Shown: in pieces, positions 34,154 through 43,313 of the stretch
How the letters are laid out: every line of letters begins with the position of its first letter
How positions within the stretch are numbered: position 1 is the first letter of the stretch
Translations under genes and position numbers: made by a program
Notes under the pieces: model-generated
What the model was told of the DNA's origin: nothing
Database searches by the model: none
Seen by the model: the letters and a program-made list of their open reading frames with translations, nothing else
Assembly: GCA_021736385.1 (NCBI GenBank)
Contig: JAIPFY010000018.1
Location: 1 to 49,954 of the forward strand
DNA length: 49,954 nt
Direction of reading: 5' to 3'
Source of the DNA: Spirochaetia bacterium
GTDB lineage: Bacteria; Spirochaetota; Spirochaetia; CAKZLE01

Positions 34154-35224
34154 ATGAAGAGATTTTCCTGCATGATCCTGGTCCTGCTCGTTTCCATCTC
34201 CCTGTTTGCCGGAGGTGCACAGGAGAGCGCTGAAGAATTCAAAGTAGGGTTCGTCTTTACCGGTCCGATCGGGGACAATGGATGGACACAGCAGCACAAC
34301 ACCGCCCGACTTGCCATCGAAAGCGAACTCGGGGTGAAGACACTCTACAAAGAGAGCGTGCCGAACACTCAGGAGTCCGAGAAGGTCATGCGAGACATGA
34401 TCGCACAGGGCGCGAAGATGATCTTTGCCACCAGTTTTGGTTACATGGATTATATGCTCACCGTAGCAGAGGATAACCCCGATGTGAAGTTCTTCCACTG
34501 CGGCGGATACAAACAGGCTGACAATGCCGTGAACTATCTGGGCAGGATGTATGAGGCACGCTACCTCTCAGGTATCGTAGCAGCACTGAAGACACAGACC
34601 GGAAAGCTCGGCTATGTCGCGGCGTTCGAGATCCCTGAAGTCGTTCGCGGCATCAATGCCTTCACCCTCGGTGCACGAAGCATCAATCCCGCTATCACCG
34701 TCGAAGTGATCTGGACCCATGACTGGAATGACCCTCCACGGGAGAAGGAAGCGGCATTCGCCCTGATCGACAACGGCTGTGATGTGATCGCACAGCACCA
34801 GACCGCTCCTGCGAACCTGCAGGCGGCCGAAGCCCGCGGTGTATGGGGGATCGGATACCATGCAGACATGAACGCTGCAGCTCCCGAAGCCTGCCTGACC
34901 TCCCCCTACTGGAACTGGACCCCCTATTACCTGCAGGAAGTGCAGGCGGTACTGGACGGCACCTGGACAGCAGATAACTACTGGGGAGGCATGGATGAGG
35001 ACATCGTGCGTCTGGCAGAACTGGGTAAGAACGCACCTGCAGAAGCAGCAGCTGCAGTAGCAGAGATCGAAGATCTCATGAGAAGCGGTGAGTTCACCGT
35101 GTTCAAGGGACCGCTGAACGATAACACCGGCGCCCTGAAAGTCCCTGCAGGCAGCCAGATGGATGATGGCTCGCTGCTTGGATTCGACTGGCTGGTCGAA
35201 GGGGTCCTGGGAGCTATCAACTGA
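34154..35224 (+). CDS. BMP-family substrate-binding protein of a nucleoside-type ABC importer
   Basis: The 356-residue protein is a periplasmic binding protein of the PnrA/BMP family, known to bind purine nucleosides in spirochaetes and other bacteria. A signal peptide (MKRFSCMILVLLVSISLFA) ends before GGAQES; no lipobox Cys is present, so it is soluble or only loosely held rather than a lipoprotein. Family motifs include KVGFVFTGPIGDNGWT and KMIFATSFGYMD. AAAGGAG lies 6 bases before the ATG at 34154; the adjacent ATG at 34151 is also possible. First gene of the importer operon. The ligand is predicted as nucleoside or purine-like, not proven. Confidence 0.9.
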   Translation: MKRFSCMILVLLVSISLFAGGAQESAEEFKVGFVFTGPIGDNGWTQQHNTARLAIESELGVKTLYKESVPNTQESEKVMRDMIAQGAKMIFATSFGYMDYMLTVAEDNPDVKFFHCGGYKQADNAVNYLGRMYEARYLSGIVAALKTQTGKLGYVAAFEIPEVVRGINAFTLGARSINPAITVEVIWTHDWNDPPREKEAAFALIDNGCDVIAQHQTAPANLQAAEARGVWGIGYHADMNAAAPEACLTSPYWNWTPYYLQEVQAVLDGTWTADNYWGGMDEDIVRLAELGKNAPAEAAAAVAEIEDLMRSGEFTVFKGPLNDNTGALKVPAGSQMDDGSLLGFDWLVEGVLGAIN

Positions 35225-35336
35225 TCACGGGGGGGGAGATCCCCCGGGAATTCAGGTAACGGAAACAGGAGAGGGACAATCTTCAGATTGTCCCTCACAC
35301 TTCATCGACACTACCCGTACAGATCAGGAGATTACC

Positions 35337-36860
35337 TTGGAACATGTGAACAGCATCGAAATGAACCGGATCACGAAGACCTTCGGTTCGCTCAAAGCGA
35401 ACGACTGTGTTGATCTGCAGATACGATCAGGCGAGGTCCATGCCATCCTGGGAGAGAACGGTGCAGGGAAAAGCACCTTGATGAACATCCTCTCAGGCAT
35501 CTATCGTCCCGACAGCGGAAGCATCTGTCTACGCGGCAGACCCTGTTCGTTCCATGCACCGCAGGATGCCATCGATGCGGGCATAGGCATGATCTATCAG
35601 CACTTCAAACTCGTGGAAGCCTCTACAGCATGGGAGAACATCTGTGCAGGCCCCAAAGGTTCCTTTCTGCTGAAGCCCAGAGAACTGCAGCACCGGATAC
35701 AGAAGATCATCGAGGAGACCGGGCTCTGCATCCCCCTTGATAAACGCATCAAGGACATGGGGGTCGGAGAGAAGCAGACAGTCGAGATACTCAAAGTCCT
35801 CTACCGGGGGGCTGAGGTACTCATCCTCGATGAACCCACGACCGTCCTCACCCCGCAGGAGACCGACAGGCTCTTCTCGATCATCAGGACCCTCAAGGCT
35901 GCGGGGAAGACCGCGATCATCATCACCCATAAGCTCTTCGAGGTGATGGAGATCAGCGACAGGGTCACAGTGATGCGCAAAGGCCGGAACGTCGCGACGG
36001 TCAACACACCGGAAGTGACCCAGAAGCAGCTCGCAGAACTGATGGTGGGAAAGACCATGCTGATGGAGTATCCCCGTGTGAAGAGTGAACGTCGTGAGGT
36101 CCTGCTGAAAGTACGGAATCTCACGATCGAGGATGCCTCCTGCATGCGTTCGCTCAAAGATGTCTCGTTCGATCTCTACGGTGGAGAGATCCTGGGAGTC
36201 GCAGGAGTGTCCGGAAGCGGGCAGAGACAGCTGTGTCAGGGACTTGTCGGACTGCAGAAGATCAGCAGCGGTGAAGTCCTCGTCGGTAACGACAACATCG
36301 CAGGACTCTCTGCCAAGCAGATCTTCGAGAAAGGGGTGGTCCATCTGAACTTCGTCCCCGAGGACCGTCTGGGTATGGGACTTGTCGGGAACATGAGTCT
36401 GATCGATAACGTGCAGCTGAGGGACTACCGGAACAGCCGAGGTATGCTGATCGATCGAAAAGAAGCACACAGGAAGACCGAACAGCTGATCACCTCACTC
36501 GAAGTCATGCATCCGGGAATCGATCAACCGGTGAGGGTCCTCTCCGGAGGGAACATGCAGAAGATCCTGATCGGCAGAGAACTGATGAGCAAGCCGGAGA
36601 TCCTCATCGCGGCCTATCCGGTACGGGGATTGGACCTCGGAGTGACCCACAAGGTGATCGAACTGCTCAACGAGCAGAAACAGCTTGGAGTGGGCGTGCT
36701 GCTGATCGCCGAGGATCTCGATATGCTGCTGGAGGTATGTGACCGGATCATGGTCCTCTACTGCGGAGCGATCTCAGGCATCGCCGACCCGAAGACCACC
36801 ACGAAGTATGAACTGGGCATGATGATGGCCAGCGATGGACAGGAGTGCTGTCATGGTTAG
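35337..36860 (+). CDS. ABC transporter ATPase with two nucleotide-binding domains
   Basis: The 507-residue protein drives import, with two fused ABC domains as in nucleoside (NupA/YufO) and sugar importers. The first domain has Walker A GENGAGKSTL, a signature-like GVGEKQTVEIL and Walker B VLILDEPT. The second has a degenerate Walker A (GVSGSGQRQL), the signature LSGGNMQK and ILIAAYPVRGLDLG in place of a standard Walker B. This asymmetry is normal for the family. The start is taken as TTG at 35337 because AGGAG stands 6 bases upstream; a GTG and an ATG follow in frame. It overlaps the first permease by 8 bases. Confidence 0.9.
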   Translation: MEHVNSIEMNRITKTFGSLKANDCVDLQIRSGEVHAILGENGAGKSTLMNILSGIYRPDSGSICLRGRPCSFHAPQDAIDAGIGMIYQHFKLVEASTAWENICAGPKGSFLLKPRELQHRIQKIIEETGLCIPLDKRIKDMGVGEKQTVEILKVLYRGAEVLILDEPTTVLTPQETDRLFSIIRTLKAAGKTAIIITHKLFEVMEISDRVTVMRKGRNVATVNTPEVTQKQLAELMVGKTMLMEYPRVKSERREVLLKVRNLTIEDASCMRSLKDVSFDLYGGEILGVAGVSGSGQRQLCQGLVGLQKISSGEVLVGNDNIAGLSAKQIFEKGVVHLNFVPEDRLGMGLVGNMSLIDNVQLRDYRNSRGMLIDRKEAHRKTEQLITSLEVMHPGIDQPVRVLSGGNMQKILIGRELMSKPEILIAAYPVRGLDLGVTHKVIELLNEQKQLGVGVLLIAEDLDMLLEVCDRIMVLYCGAISGIADPKTTTKYELGMMMASDGQECCHG

Positions 36861-37950
36861 AGTCATCCAGCTGCCCACCTGCTCTCTGAGACGCAAAGTC
36901 CTGATCAGGACCACTGCGATCCTCTCCTCTCTGGTCTTTGCCGGAGTGCTGCTCCTGTTCCTCGGTCACAACCCCATCTCTGTCTATGGATCGATCCTGG
37001 AGGGAGGACTGGGATCCTCCTACAGATTCAAGGAGACCCTGACCCGTATGATCCCCCTTGCCCTGACCTCTCTGGGGATCGGTCTCTCCTTCAGGATGAA
37101 ATTCTGGAACATCGGGGGAGAGGGACAGATCATGATGGGAGCCTTCGGTGCGGCTTTCGTCGGTTTGAACTACAGCCATCTGCCCCAGCCGCTGGTCCTA
37201 ACGCTCATGGGGCTGGCAGGGATCATCTGCGGCGGGCTCTGGGCCCTGCTGCCAGCCTTTCTCAAAGTGAAGTACCGCACCAATGAGACGATCCTCACCC
37301 TCATGCTCAACTATGTGGCACTGAAGTGGATCACCTACATCCAGTATGTGGCCTGGAGAGACCCTGAAGCGTTCGGCTACCCGAAGATCCCGAATCTTGA
37401 AAGCAGTGCACAGCTTCCCAGGATCTTCGGTATCCACATCGGGATCATCCTGGTCCCGCTGCTGGTGCTGTTCATGTACCTGTTCATCACCTACACCAAG
37501 AAAGGGTATGAGATCCGGGTCATCGGCGAGAATGAACTGACGGCTCAGTATGCCGGCATGCCGGTGAAGAAGATCATCCTCAGCACCCTCTTCGTCAGCG
37601 GCGGTATCTGCGGACTGGTAGGGATGATCCAGATCGCGGGAGTGAACAGGACGCTCAGCATCGACGTGAGCAACAATGTCGGGTACACGGCTATCATCAT
37701 CTCCTGGCTTGCCCAACTCGATGCGATAGCTATCCTGGCAGCATCCTTCCTGTTCGCGGTCATGGTCGAAGGCGGCTCCTATATCCAGACGGTCTACCAG
37801 ATCCCCCAGGCCGCCGCATCACTGCTGCAGGGACTGATCCTCTTCTTCGTGCTCGGCAGTGAGTTCTTCATAAAATACCAGATGGTCTTCACTTCGAAGA
37901 AGGCAGAACGACTGCTGCTCGAAGCGACGACAGAACCGATACAGGAGTAG
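36853..37950 (+). CDS. ABC transporter permease (NupB/YufP-like)
   Basis: The 365-residue membrane protein resembles BPD_transp_2-type permeases that pair with BMP binding proteins. Several hydrophobic helices are present, and GGEGQIMMGAFGAAF plus RTNETILTLMLNYVALKW are typical. The C-terminal segment SLLQGLILFFVLGSEFF is also shared by the family. The ATG at 36853 follows ACAGGAG; the reading frame is open a little further upstream inside the ATPase gene. It forms a heterodimer with the next permease, judged from the paired genes. Confidence 0.88.
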   Translation: MVRVIQLPTCSLRRKVLIRTTAILSSLVFAGVLLLFLGHNPISVYGSILEGGLGSSYRFKETLTRMIPLALTSLGIGLSFRMKFWNIGGEGQIMMGAFGAAFVGLNYSHLPQPLVLTLMGLAGIICGGLWALLPAFLKVKYRTNETILTLMLNYVALKWITYIQYVAWRDPEAFGYPKIPNLESSAQLPRIFGIHIGIILVPLLVLFMYLFITYTKKGYEIRVIGENELTAQYAGMPVKKIILSTLFVSGGICGLVGMIQIAGVNRTLSIDVSNNVGYTAIIISWLAQLDAIAILAASFLFAVMVEGGSYIQTVYQIPQAAASLLQGLILFFVLGSEFFIKYQMVFTSKKAERLLLEATTEPIQE

Positions 37951-37951
37951 G

Positions 37952-38896
37952 ATGATGAATATACAGTGGTTCGTATTGTTCTTCAGTGCTGCAGTGGTCT
38001 CAGCTACTCCTCTGCTATTGGCAACGCTGGGAGAACTGCTTTCCGAAGAGAGCGGCAACCTCAATCTCGGTGTCGAAGGCATGATGTACATGGGTGCGGT
38101 GACCGGTTTCACCGTCGGGTTCATGACTGAGAATGCCCTCCTCGCCGTGGCGGCAGCTGCTGCTGCAGGGAGTGTCGGGGCACTGATCTTCGGGTTCCTC
38201 ACCATCACCCTCAGAGCCAACCAGATCGTCTCGGGACTGACCCTCACCCTCTTCGGGACGGGCTTCGCAGGTTTCGTCGGGACACCGATCGTCGGGAACA
38301 AGACCCCTCAGGTCATCATAGATACCTTCACGAAGATCAGGATCCCCCTGCTCGGGAACATCCCGATCATCGGAGATATCTTCTTCAATCAGGATCTGCT
38401 CATCTACTTCAGCTATCTGCTGGTCCTTGCCGCAGGTCTCTACCTCTATCATACCCGCTGGGGATTGAACGGGAGGATGGTTGGAGAGAACCCTGCTGCC
38501 GCTGATTCTCTGGGAATCTCCGTAACAGCCAGCCGATATGCACATGCCCTGCTCGGAGGGGCTCTGTGTGGACTGGGCGGCGGGTATCTGTCTCTGGTTT
38601 ATGTCCCATCCTGGCAGGATTCCATGGTAGCTGGGCGGGGCTGGATCGCCGTCGCACTGGTGATCTTCTCGAAATGGAACCCCTACAAGGTGATCCTCGG
38701 GGCCCTCTTCTTCGGCGGTCTGGACATCATAGGGTTCCGGCTCCAGCGATTCGATCTGCCGATCTCGACCTATTTTCTCGATGCCCTTCCCTATCTCATG
38801 ACCATCATGGTCCTGGTGATCGATACCATGAGGAAGGACTCCTTCAGCAAGGCCCCCCAGGCTCTCGGAGCCTCCTACTTCAGGGAGGAACGATAG
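37952..38896 (+). CDS. ABC transporter permease (NupC/YufQ-like)
   Basis: The 314-residue protein has about eight to ten hydrophobic segments and the family motif LNLGVEGMMYMGAVTGF near the N-terminus, then RANQIVSGLTLTLFGTGFAGF and GRGWIAVALVIFSKW. It is the second membrane subunit of the importer. One base follows the stop of the first permease. ATG at 37952 or 37955; AGGAG is 4 or 7 bases away. The RACo-like gene starts 3 bases after its stop, linking import to corrinoid metabolism. Confidence 0.88.
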   Translation: MMNIQWFVLFFSAAVVSATPLLLATLGELLSEESGNLNLGVEGMMYMGAVTGFTVGFMTENALLAVAAAAAAGSVGALIFGFLTITLRANQIVSGLTLTLFGTGFAGFVGTPIVGNKTPQVIIDTFTKIRIPLLGNIPIIGDIFFNQDLLIYFSYLLVLAAGLYLYHTRWGLNGRMVGENPAAADSLGISVTASRYAHALLGGALCGLGGGYLSLVYVPSWQDSMVAGRGWIAVALVIFSKWNPYKVILGALFFGGLDIIGFRLQRFDLPISTYFLDALPYLMTIMVLVIDTMRKDSFSKAPQALGASYFREER

Positions 38897-38899
38897 CAG

Positions 38900-40918
38900 A
38901 TGTCTGAAGCACGATCATGCCGCGTGACCCTGCAGCCTCTGGGATCATCAGTACACGTACCGGCAGGGACACGCCTCTATGAAGCGATCGAGCAGGTACG
39001 GGCACGTACATCTGCAGCAGCTCTGCAGTCACTGCGCTATGCCACCGTCTGCGGAGGTAAAGGGACCTGCGGGAAATGCCGCATCAGGATCAGCATGGAG
39101 AACCCTCCACCGATCACTGATGAGGAGTATCAGGCACTCAGCCCCCGGGAGATCGCAGATGGCATCAGGCTCTCCTGCTGCCTGACCGTGCAGCAGGATC
39201 TGGAGTGTACCCTTCTGCACGCCATGGATCCCGCCGCACCACAGATCCAGACCTCCTTCACCCGGACATCCTCAGCCATACAGTCCGGGCCGCTGTTCCG
39301 CGCTGTACGGCTTTTTGCAGCCTGCCCATCGATCACCGACCAGCGATCCACCCTGACCCGGCTGCAGCAGGTCCTTACAGGCTGTGCACCAGAATATGAG
39401 AGGGTTCACTGGCCTGCAGCGGCACGTTCTGTCCTCCCGACGGTAGAACAGTTCCTGCAGAAGAGATCAGACCGGAGCGAACAGGAACTGGCCGATCTGA
39501 CCCTCGAGCTGTTCGATCACCAGGTAGTAGGGATCTCACTGGGAGCTGAGAATGAAGAGGAGGCTCACCGCTACGGCGCTGCGATCGATATCGGGACGAC
39601 CACCCTCGCTGTCTATCTGGTCCAGCTGGAGACAGGCAGGGTGCTGGGAGCGGCCTCTGCGCTCAACCCGCAGAGCAGCAGAGGATCTGATGTCATAGCC
39701 AGGATCTCCTACACCATCGAGCATGAACAGGGGACACAGCTGCTTCAGAAGATGGTCATCAGAGAACTGGAACAGCTCATAGCAGAGCTGCTGCACAGCC
39801 ATCGGATACCCGATCATCAGTTCCGCTGTGCCCTGCTGGTAGGCAACACCACCATGCTGCACCTGCTGCTCGGTATGCAGCCGATCACGCTGGCCCGATA
39901 CCCCTACATACCGCTGTTCACCTCAGAGCAGCAGGTGCTCTCGTCATTCTCCCTGCGCGAGGCAGGACAGGCACAGCCGGTCGGCCCGGCTGCCGATCAT
40001 CGCCCGCTGCTGCAGGCATACCCGGGATGCTCCTGCCTGTGCGGTCCCTCAGCTTCAGCCTATCTGGGAGCGGATGTGGTCTCAGGCTGCATAGCTGCAG
40101 ACATGGACAGGGCAGAGGATGTGGTCCTCTTCATCGATATCGGTACCAACGGGGAGATCGTACTCTCCTGCAGAGGCAGTATCTTCGCAGCATCAGCTGC
40201 CGCAGGTCCTGCCTTCGAAGGAGCAGTCCTCTCCTGCGGCTCTGCAGGGGTGAGCGGAGCGATCGACCATGTCTGGATGGAGGGCTCCGAGCTGGTCTTC
40301 AGTACCATCGACAGGGTCCCGGCACATGCCCTGTGCGGTTCTGGCGCTGTGGATGCAGCCGCGGTGCTGCTTGATCAGGGGATCATACGGCCCGACGGCA
40401 GATTCGCAGCCCGCTCATTCACCGGTGATACGCAGGAGGACACGGAACAGCCTCTGAGTTCACGTTGTGTGATACGGGACGGGAAGAAGGCCTTCATGAT
40501 CTCAGATGACATCTGGCTGACGGGAAAGGATATCAGGGAGATCCAGCTTGCCAAGGCGGCGGTAGCTGCCGGTATCGATGCACTGCTGAGTGAGGCTGCT
40601 ATCGGTGCTGAGCAGATCGATCGGGTACTGATCGCAGGAGGGTTCGGTACCAGCCTCTCATCCGATGCACTGCTTCGAATCGGGATGCTCCCGGCAGTCC
40701 CTGCCGGATGCATCGAGATGATCGGGAACAGTGCAGGAAGCGGAGCGGTCGATCAGCTGATCAGCAGCGATACGAGAGACAGATGCCGCAGGCTCTCACA
40801 GCAGATGCAGATCATAGAACTCTCTTCACGGGCTTCGTTCGCACGGGAACTGGTCAGACACGTCCACTTCCCGGATCACAGGAACGCCCCTGAACAGAGA
40901 AAGGAGGTGTACAGCTGA
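38900..40918 (+). CDS. RACo-like reductive activator of corrinoid proteins (2Fe-2S + ASKHA ATPase)
   Basis: Such proteins use ATP to reduce inactive Co(II) corrinoid to Co(I) in methyltransferase systems. The 672 residues have an N-terminal [2Fe-2S] domain with CGGKGTCGKC (C51, C57, C60) and a further Cys at about 93/94. A linker precedes the ASKHA ATPase core: AAIDIGTTTLAVYL (phosphate loop), LLVGNTTMLHLLLG, FIDIGTNGEIVLS, ALCGSGAVDAAAV and IAGGFGT. This matches RACo and DUF4445 proteins rather than methanogen RamA, which carries a C-terminal 4Fe-4S domain. It lies 3 bases after the permease. The MtmB-like and corrinoid protein genes follow, so those are its likely clients. Confidence 0.9.
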   Translation: MSEARSCRVTLQPLGSSVHVPAGTRLYEAIEQVRARTSAAALQSLRYATVCGGKGTCGKCRIRISMENPPPITDEEYQALSPREIADGIRLSCCLTVQQDLECTLLHAMDPAAPQIQTSFTRTSSAIQSGPLFRAVRLFAACPSITDQRSTLTRLQQVLTGCAPEYERVHWPAAARSVLPTVEQFLQKRSDRSEQELADLTLELFDHQVVGISLGAENEEEAHRYGAAIDIGTTTLAVYLVQLETGRVLGAASALNPQSSRGSDVIARISYTIEHEQGTQLLQKMVIRELEQLIAELLHSHRIPDHQFRCALLVGNTTMLHLLLGMQPITLARYPYIPLFTSEQQVLSSFSLREAGQAQPVGPAADHRPLLQAYPGCSCLCGPSASAYLGADVVSGCIAADMDRAEDVVLFIDIGTNGEIVLSCRGSIFAASAAAGPAFEGAVLSCGSAGVSGAIDHVWMEGSELVFSTIDRVPAHALCGSGAVDAAAVLLDQGIIRPDGRFAARSFTGDTQEDTEQPLSSRCVIRDGKKAFMISDDIWLTGKDIREIQLAKAAVAAGIDALLSEAAIGAEQIDRVLIAGGFGTSLSSDALLRIGMLPAVPAGCIEMIGNSAGSGAVDQLISSDTRDRCRRLSQQMQIIELSSRASFARELVRHVHFPDHRNAPEQRKEVYS

Positions 40919-40984
40919 CAGGTGATACAGAGACGGGTACCCGGGGCTGCCGATACGTCACTTTCTGTAGATACAGCAAATGAA

Positions 40985-41009
40985 ACCTTGTCCAGGGCAA
41001 GTCTAAAAC
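40985..41009 (+). promoter_or_regulatory. Leader motif copy B, upstream of the MtmB-like gene
   Basis: ACCTTGTC can pair with GGCAAG and is followed by TCTAAAAC, as in copy A. GCAAGTCTAAAAC (40997-41009) is identical to the core at 33956-33968. Downstream stems are GCATGCC/GGCATGC (41042-41063), ACAGTC/GACTGT (41076-41100) and GGGGG/CCCCC (41119-41134). It lies 165 bases before the MtmB-like start, close to the 185 of copy A. Confidence 0.5.
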
Positions 41010-41173
41010 CAAATTGCTTGTTTAGTGAGAACCGTGGTACAGCATGCCGCACTCGAGGCATGCACTGAACAAGGAACAGTCGATCGATTGCATGGACTGT
41101 GTGTTATGGATATTCGAAGGGGGTTGTATCCCCCGCACAAGATGGATACTACACGTGGATAAGGAGATTATGT

Positions 41174-42550
41174 ATGAAACAGAAACCGGATCTTATTGAG
41201 ATTCTCAGACGATCACGAGAAGGAGAATACTGCAGCGCTCATGACTGGGACCTGAAGAAGATACCAAAGGGTGTCAAGAGTATGATCAAGAAATACGGGC
41301 TTGCGAACAGTGTCGACAAGGACAATCCCGTGAACATGGATATGGACCTTGCAGACACCTTCTACAAGGCAGGCTATGAACTGGCCCTGGAACTGGGGAT
41401 GCTCAACGAAGCCAGAGACCGCATCGTGAAGATCGATCAGGACGAACTGGACAGCACCCTGCACCTGGCACCCTCGGAACTGAAGATCGGTTTCGGTCAG
41501 GATCAGCGCGTCATGCGCTCCAGGACCCCCTCAGACCCGACTCCCATGCTCTTTGGATCCTCTCTGGGGATCACGATATCAGAGGACGTATGGCCGCTGC
41601 TGACCGAAGGGATCGCCAGACAGCTTGAAGTCGATATCCTCGAGGGAGGCTCACTGTGCACCATCAACGGACTCGATGCCCTGCCGAACGACCCCTCAGA
41701 GACCCTGCTGTGCTATGAACAGGGACGCATGCATCGCCAGATCCGAAAGAAGGCCGGAAGAGAGGGGATGCCGGGTATCGGCAACATCTCAGCGGTCACC
41801 GAGTTCGGTCAGTTCTGCTACGGCACCAAAGGCAATTTCTATAATACCGACCTCTCACTGATCCTCTACCCATCAGAGATGAAGATCAATAACCAGACAC
41901 TGCATAAAGTGGTACATACCCTCGCTATGGACGGTATGATCTTCGCCGGTTCACCGGGAATGATCGGCGGTATGCCGGGGACCCCTGAAGGTGCTGTCAT
42001 CTCCAGTATCGCAGCCTCCCTGCTGCAGTACGCGATACTCTTTGCAAGCGTCGGCGGTGGAGAACTCTACGACATCAGGTACCTCTCAAACGTGAACAGG
42101 GAAGGACTCTGGGCCCTGAGCATGACCCATCAGGCATTGAGCAGGAACACCCACCTGATCACCCATGGCATCGCCAATCAGGTCTCAGGACCGGGAACGA
42201 AAGAACTGCTCTATGAGACCCTTGCAGGAGTCGCCGTGATCGCAGCCTCAGGAGCGGCCTTCTCTACCGGCCCGCGTTCTGCAGGCGGCAAGCTGAATGA
42301 CTACCTCTCTCCCCTGGACTGCAGATGGTGTGCTGAAGTGGCACATGCCGCATCGGGCATGGCCTTGAGTGATGTGAATGAGCTGGTCAAACAGGTCCTG
42401 CCCAAGTTCGAAAGCACGATCAAGTCACCGAACATCGGGAAACCCGTCCAGGAAGTGTGGGACCTCAAGAACTTCAGACCGCTCCCGGAAGCAGAAGCGG
42501 TGTATGACCAGGTGAGAAAAGAGGCTGTCGAGTTCGGGCTGCCTCTGTAG
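41174..42550 (+). CDS. MtmB-family methyltransferase, non-pyrrolysine
   Basis: The 458 residues equal the length of archaeal monomethylamine methyltransferase MtmB and share its start (GEYCSAHDWDLKKIP, KYGL) and end (CRWCAEVAHAASGMALSDVNEL, NIGKPVQEVWDLKN). MtmB transfers a methyl group from an amine to a corrinoid protein using pyrrolysine at position 202. Here residue 202 is Ile (ATC at 41777-41779, in GMPGIGNIS), and no in-frame amber codon is present. As with non-pyrrolysine MttB relatives, a different substrate is expected, perhaps an N-methylated heterocycle. AAGGAG lies 7 bases before the ATG. Co-transcribed with the corrinoid protein. Confidence 0.88.
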   Translation: MKQKPDLIEILRRSREGEYCSAHDWDLKKIPKGVKSMIKKYGLANSVDKDNPVNMDMDLADTFYKAGYELALELGMLNEARDRIVKIDQDELDSTLHLAPSELKIGFGQDQRVMRSRTPSDPTPMLFGSSLGITISEDVWPLLTEGIARQLEVDILEGGSLCTINGLDALPNDPSETLLCYEQGRMHRQIRKKAGREGMPGIGNISAVTEFGQFCYGTKGNFYNTDLSLILYPSEMKINNQTLHKVVHTLAMDGMIFAGSPGMIGGMPGTPEGAVISSIAASLLQYAILFASVGGGELYDIRYLSNVNREGLWALSMTHQALSRNTHLITHGIANQVSGPGTKELLYETLAGVAVIAASGAAFSTGPRSAGGKLNDYLSPLDCRWCAEVAHAASGMALSDVNELVKQVLPKFESTIKSPNIGKPVQEVWDLKNFRPLPEAEAVYDQVRKEAVEFGLPL

Positions 42551-42586
42551 GCACCCCCCTGCTGATCATTAACAAGGAGTATGAAG

Positions 42587-43279
42587 ATGAATGATATTAC
42601 CAAGAAACTATATGAAGCGGTCATAGAGGGCGAAGAAGACATCGCTCTGGAAGTGGCACAGAAGAGTATCGATAGCGGCATGGATCCGCTGACAACGATC
42701 AAAGAGGGCATCCAGGCCGCTATGGATGAGATGGGCGAACGCTTCGAAGAGGGCGAGGCCTTTCTTCCCGAGCTGATGCTCGCAGGAGATGCCGCCACCT
42801 GTGCGATGGATCTGCTGCTCGAAAAGATCAAAGCTGACGGCGGTGACTCCTCAGACGCCGGCACCGTCGTACTGGGAGTCATGTCCGGAGACCACCACGA
42901 TATCGGGAAGAACCTGGTGAAGGCCATCCTCTCCGCTAACAGCTTCAAGGTCATTGACCTGGGTATCGATGTGGGGGTGAAGAAGTTCATAGAGACGGCG
43001 AAACAGGTGAAAGCCGACATCATCGCCTGCTCTACCCTGATCACCACCTCCCTCCCCTACCAGAAGGAACTCATAGACACCCTTGCTGCCATGGGGATCA
43101 GGAACCAGTATAAAGTGATCCTCGGAGGAGGACCGGTCACCCCGCAGTGGACGAAGACCATCACTGCTGACGGCTACTCGAATACCGCTTCAGAGTGTGT
43201 GGTACTGTGCAAGCAGCTGATCGCACAGGAGACCGCTGGAGGAGAGGCTGATCCGATCATCATCGGAGCGATCTCCTGA
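42587..43279 (+). CDS. Corrinoid methyltransferase protein (MtmC/MtbC-like)
   Basis: The 230-residue protein carries the cobamide that shuttles the methyl group. An N-terminal helical cap (LYEAVIEGEEDIALEVAQ, MDEMGERFEEGEAFLPELML) precedes the Rossmann B12-binding domain with GVMSGDHHDIGKNLV (the DxHxxG motif, whose His ligates cobalt from below), then STLITTSLPYQKEL and ILGGGPVTPQW. The ATG at 42587 is preferred because it is 7 bases from AAGGAG; an in-frame ATG 6 bases earlier is too close. It follows the MtmB-like gene by 36 bases and should be its direct partner. Confidence 0.93.
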   Translation: MNDITKKLYEAVIEGEEDIALEVAQKSIDSGMDPLTTIKEGIQAAMDEMGERFEEGEAFLPELMLAGDAATCAMDLLLEKIKADGGDSSDAGTVVLGVMSGDHHDIGKNLVKAILSANSFKVIDLGIDVGVKKFIETAKQVKADIIACSTLITTSLPYQKELIDTLAAMGIRNQYKVILGGGPVTPQWTKTITADGYSNTASECVVLCKQLIAQETAGGEADPIIIGAIS

Positions 43280-43313
43280 GGACCGAACACAGAGAATAGG
43301 GGCTGAGAGACGA

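Noticed and set aside
33937..41134. Known purine or cobalamin riboswitch in the two leaders
   Set aside because: The GCAAGT-containing motif recalls a purine riboswitch junction, but the required loop sequences and junctions could not be found. No B12 box was seen. They are reported as unassigned.
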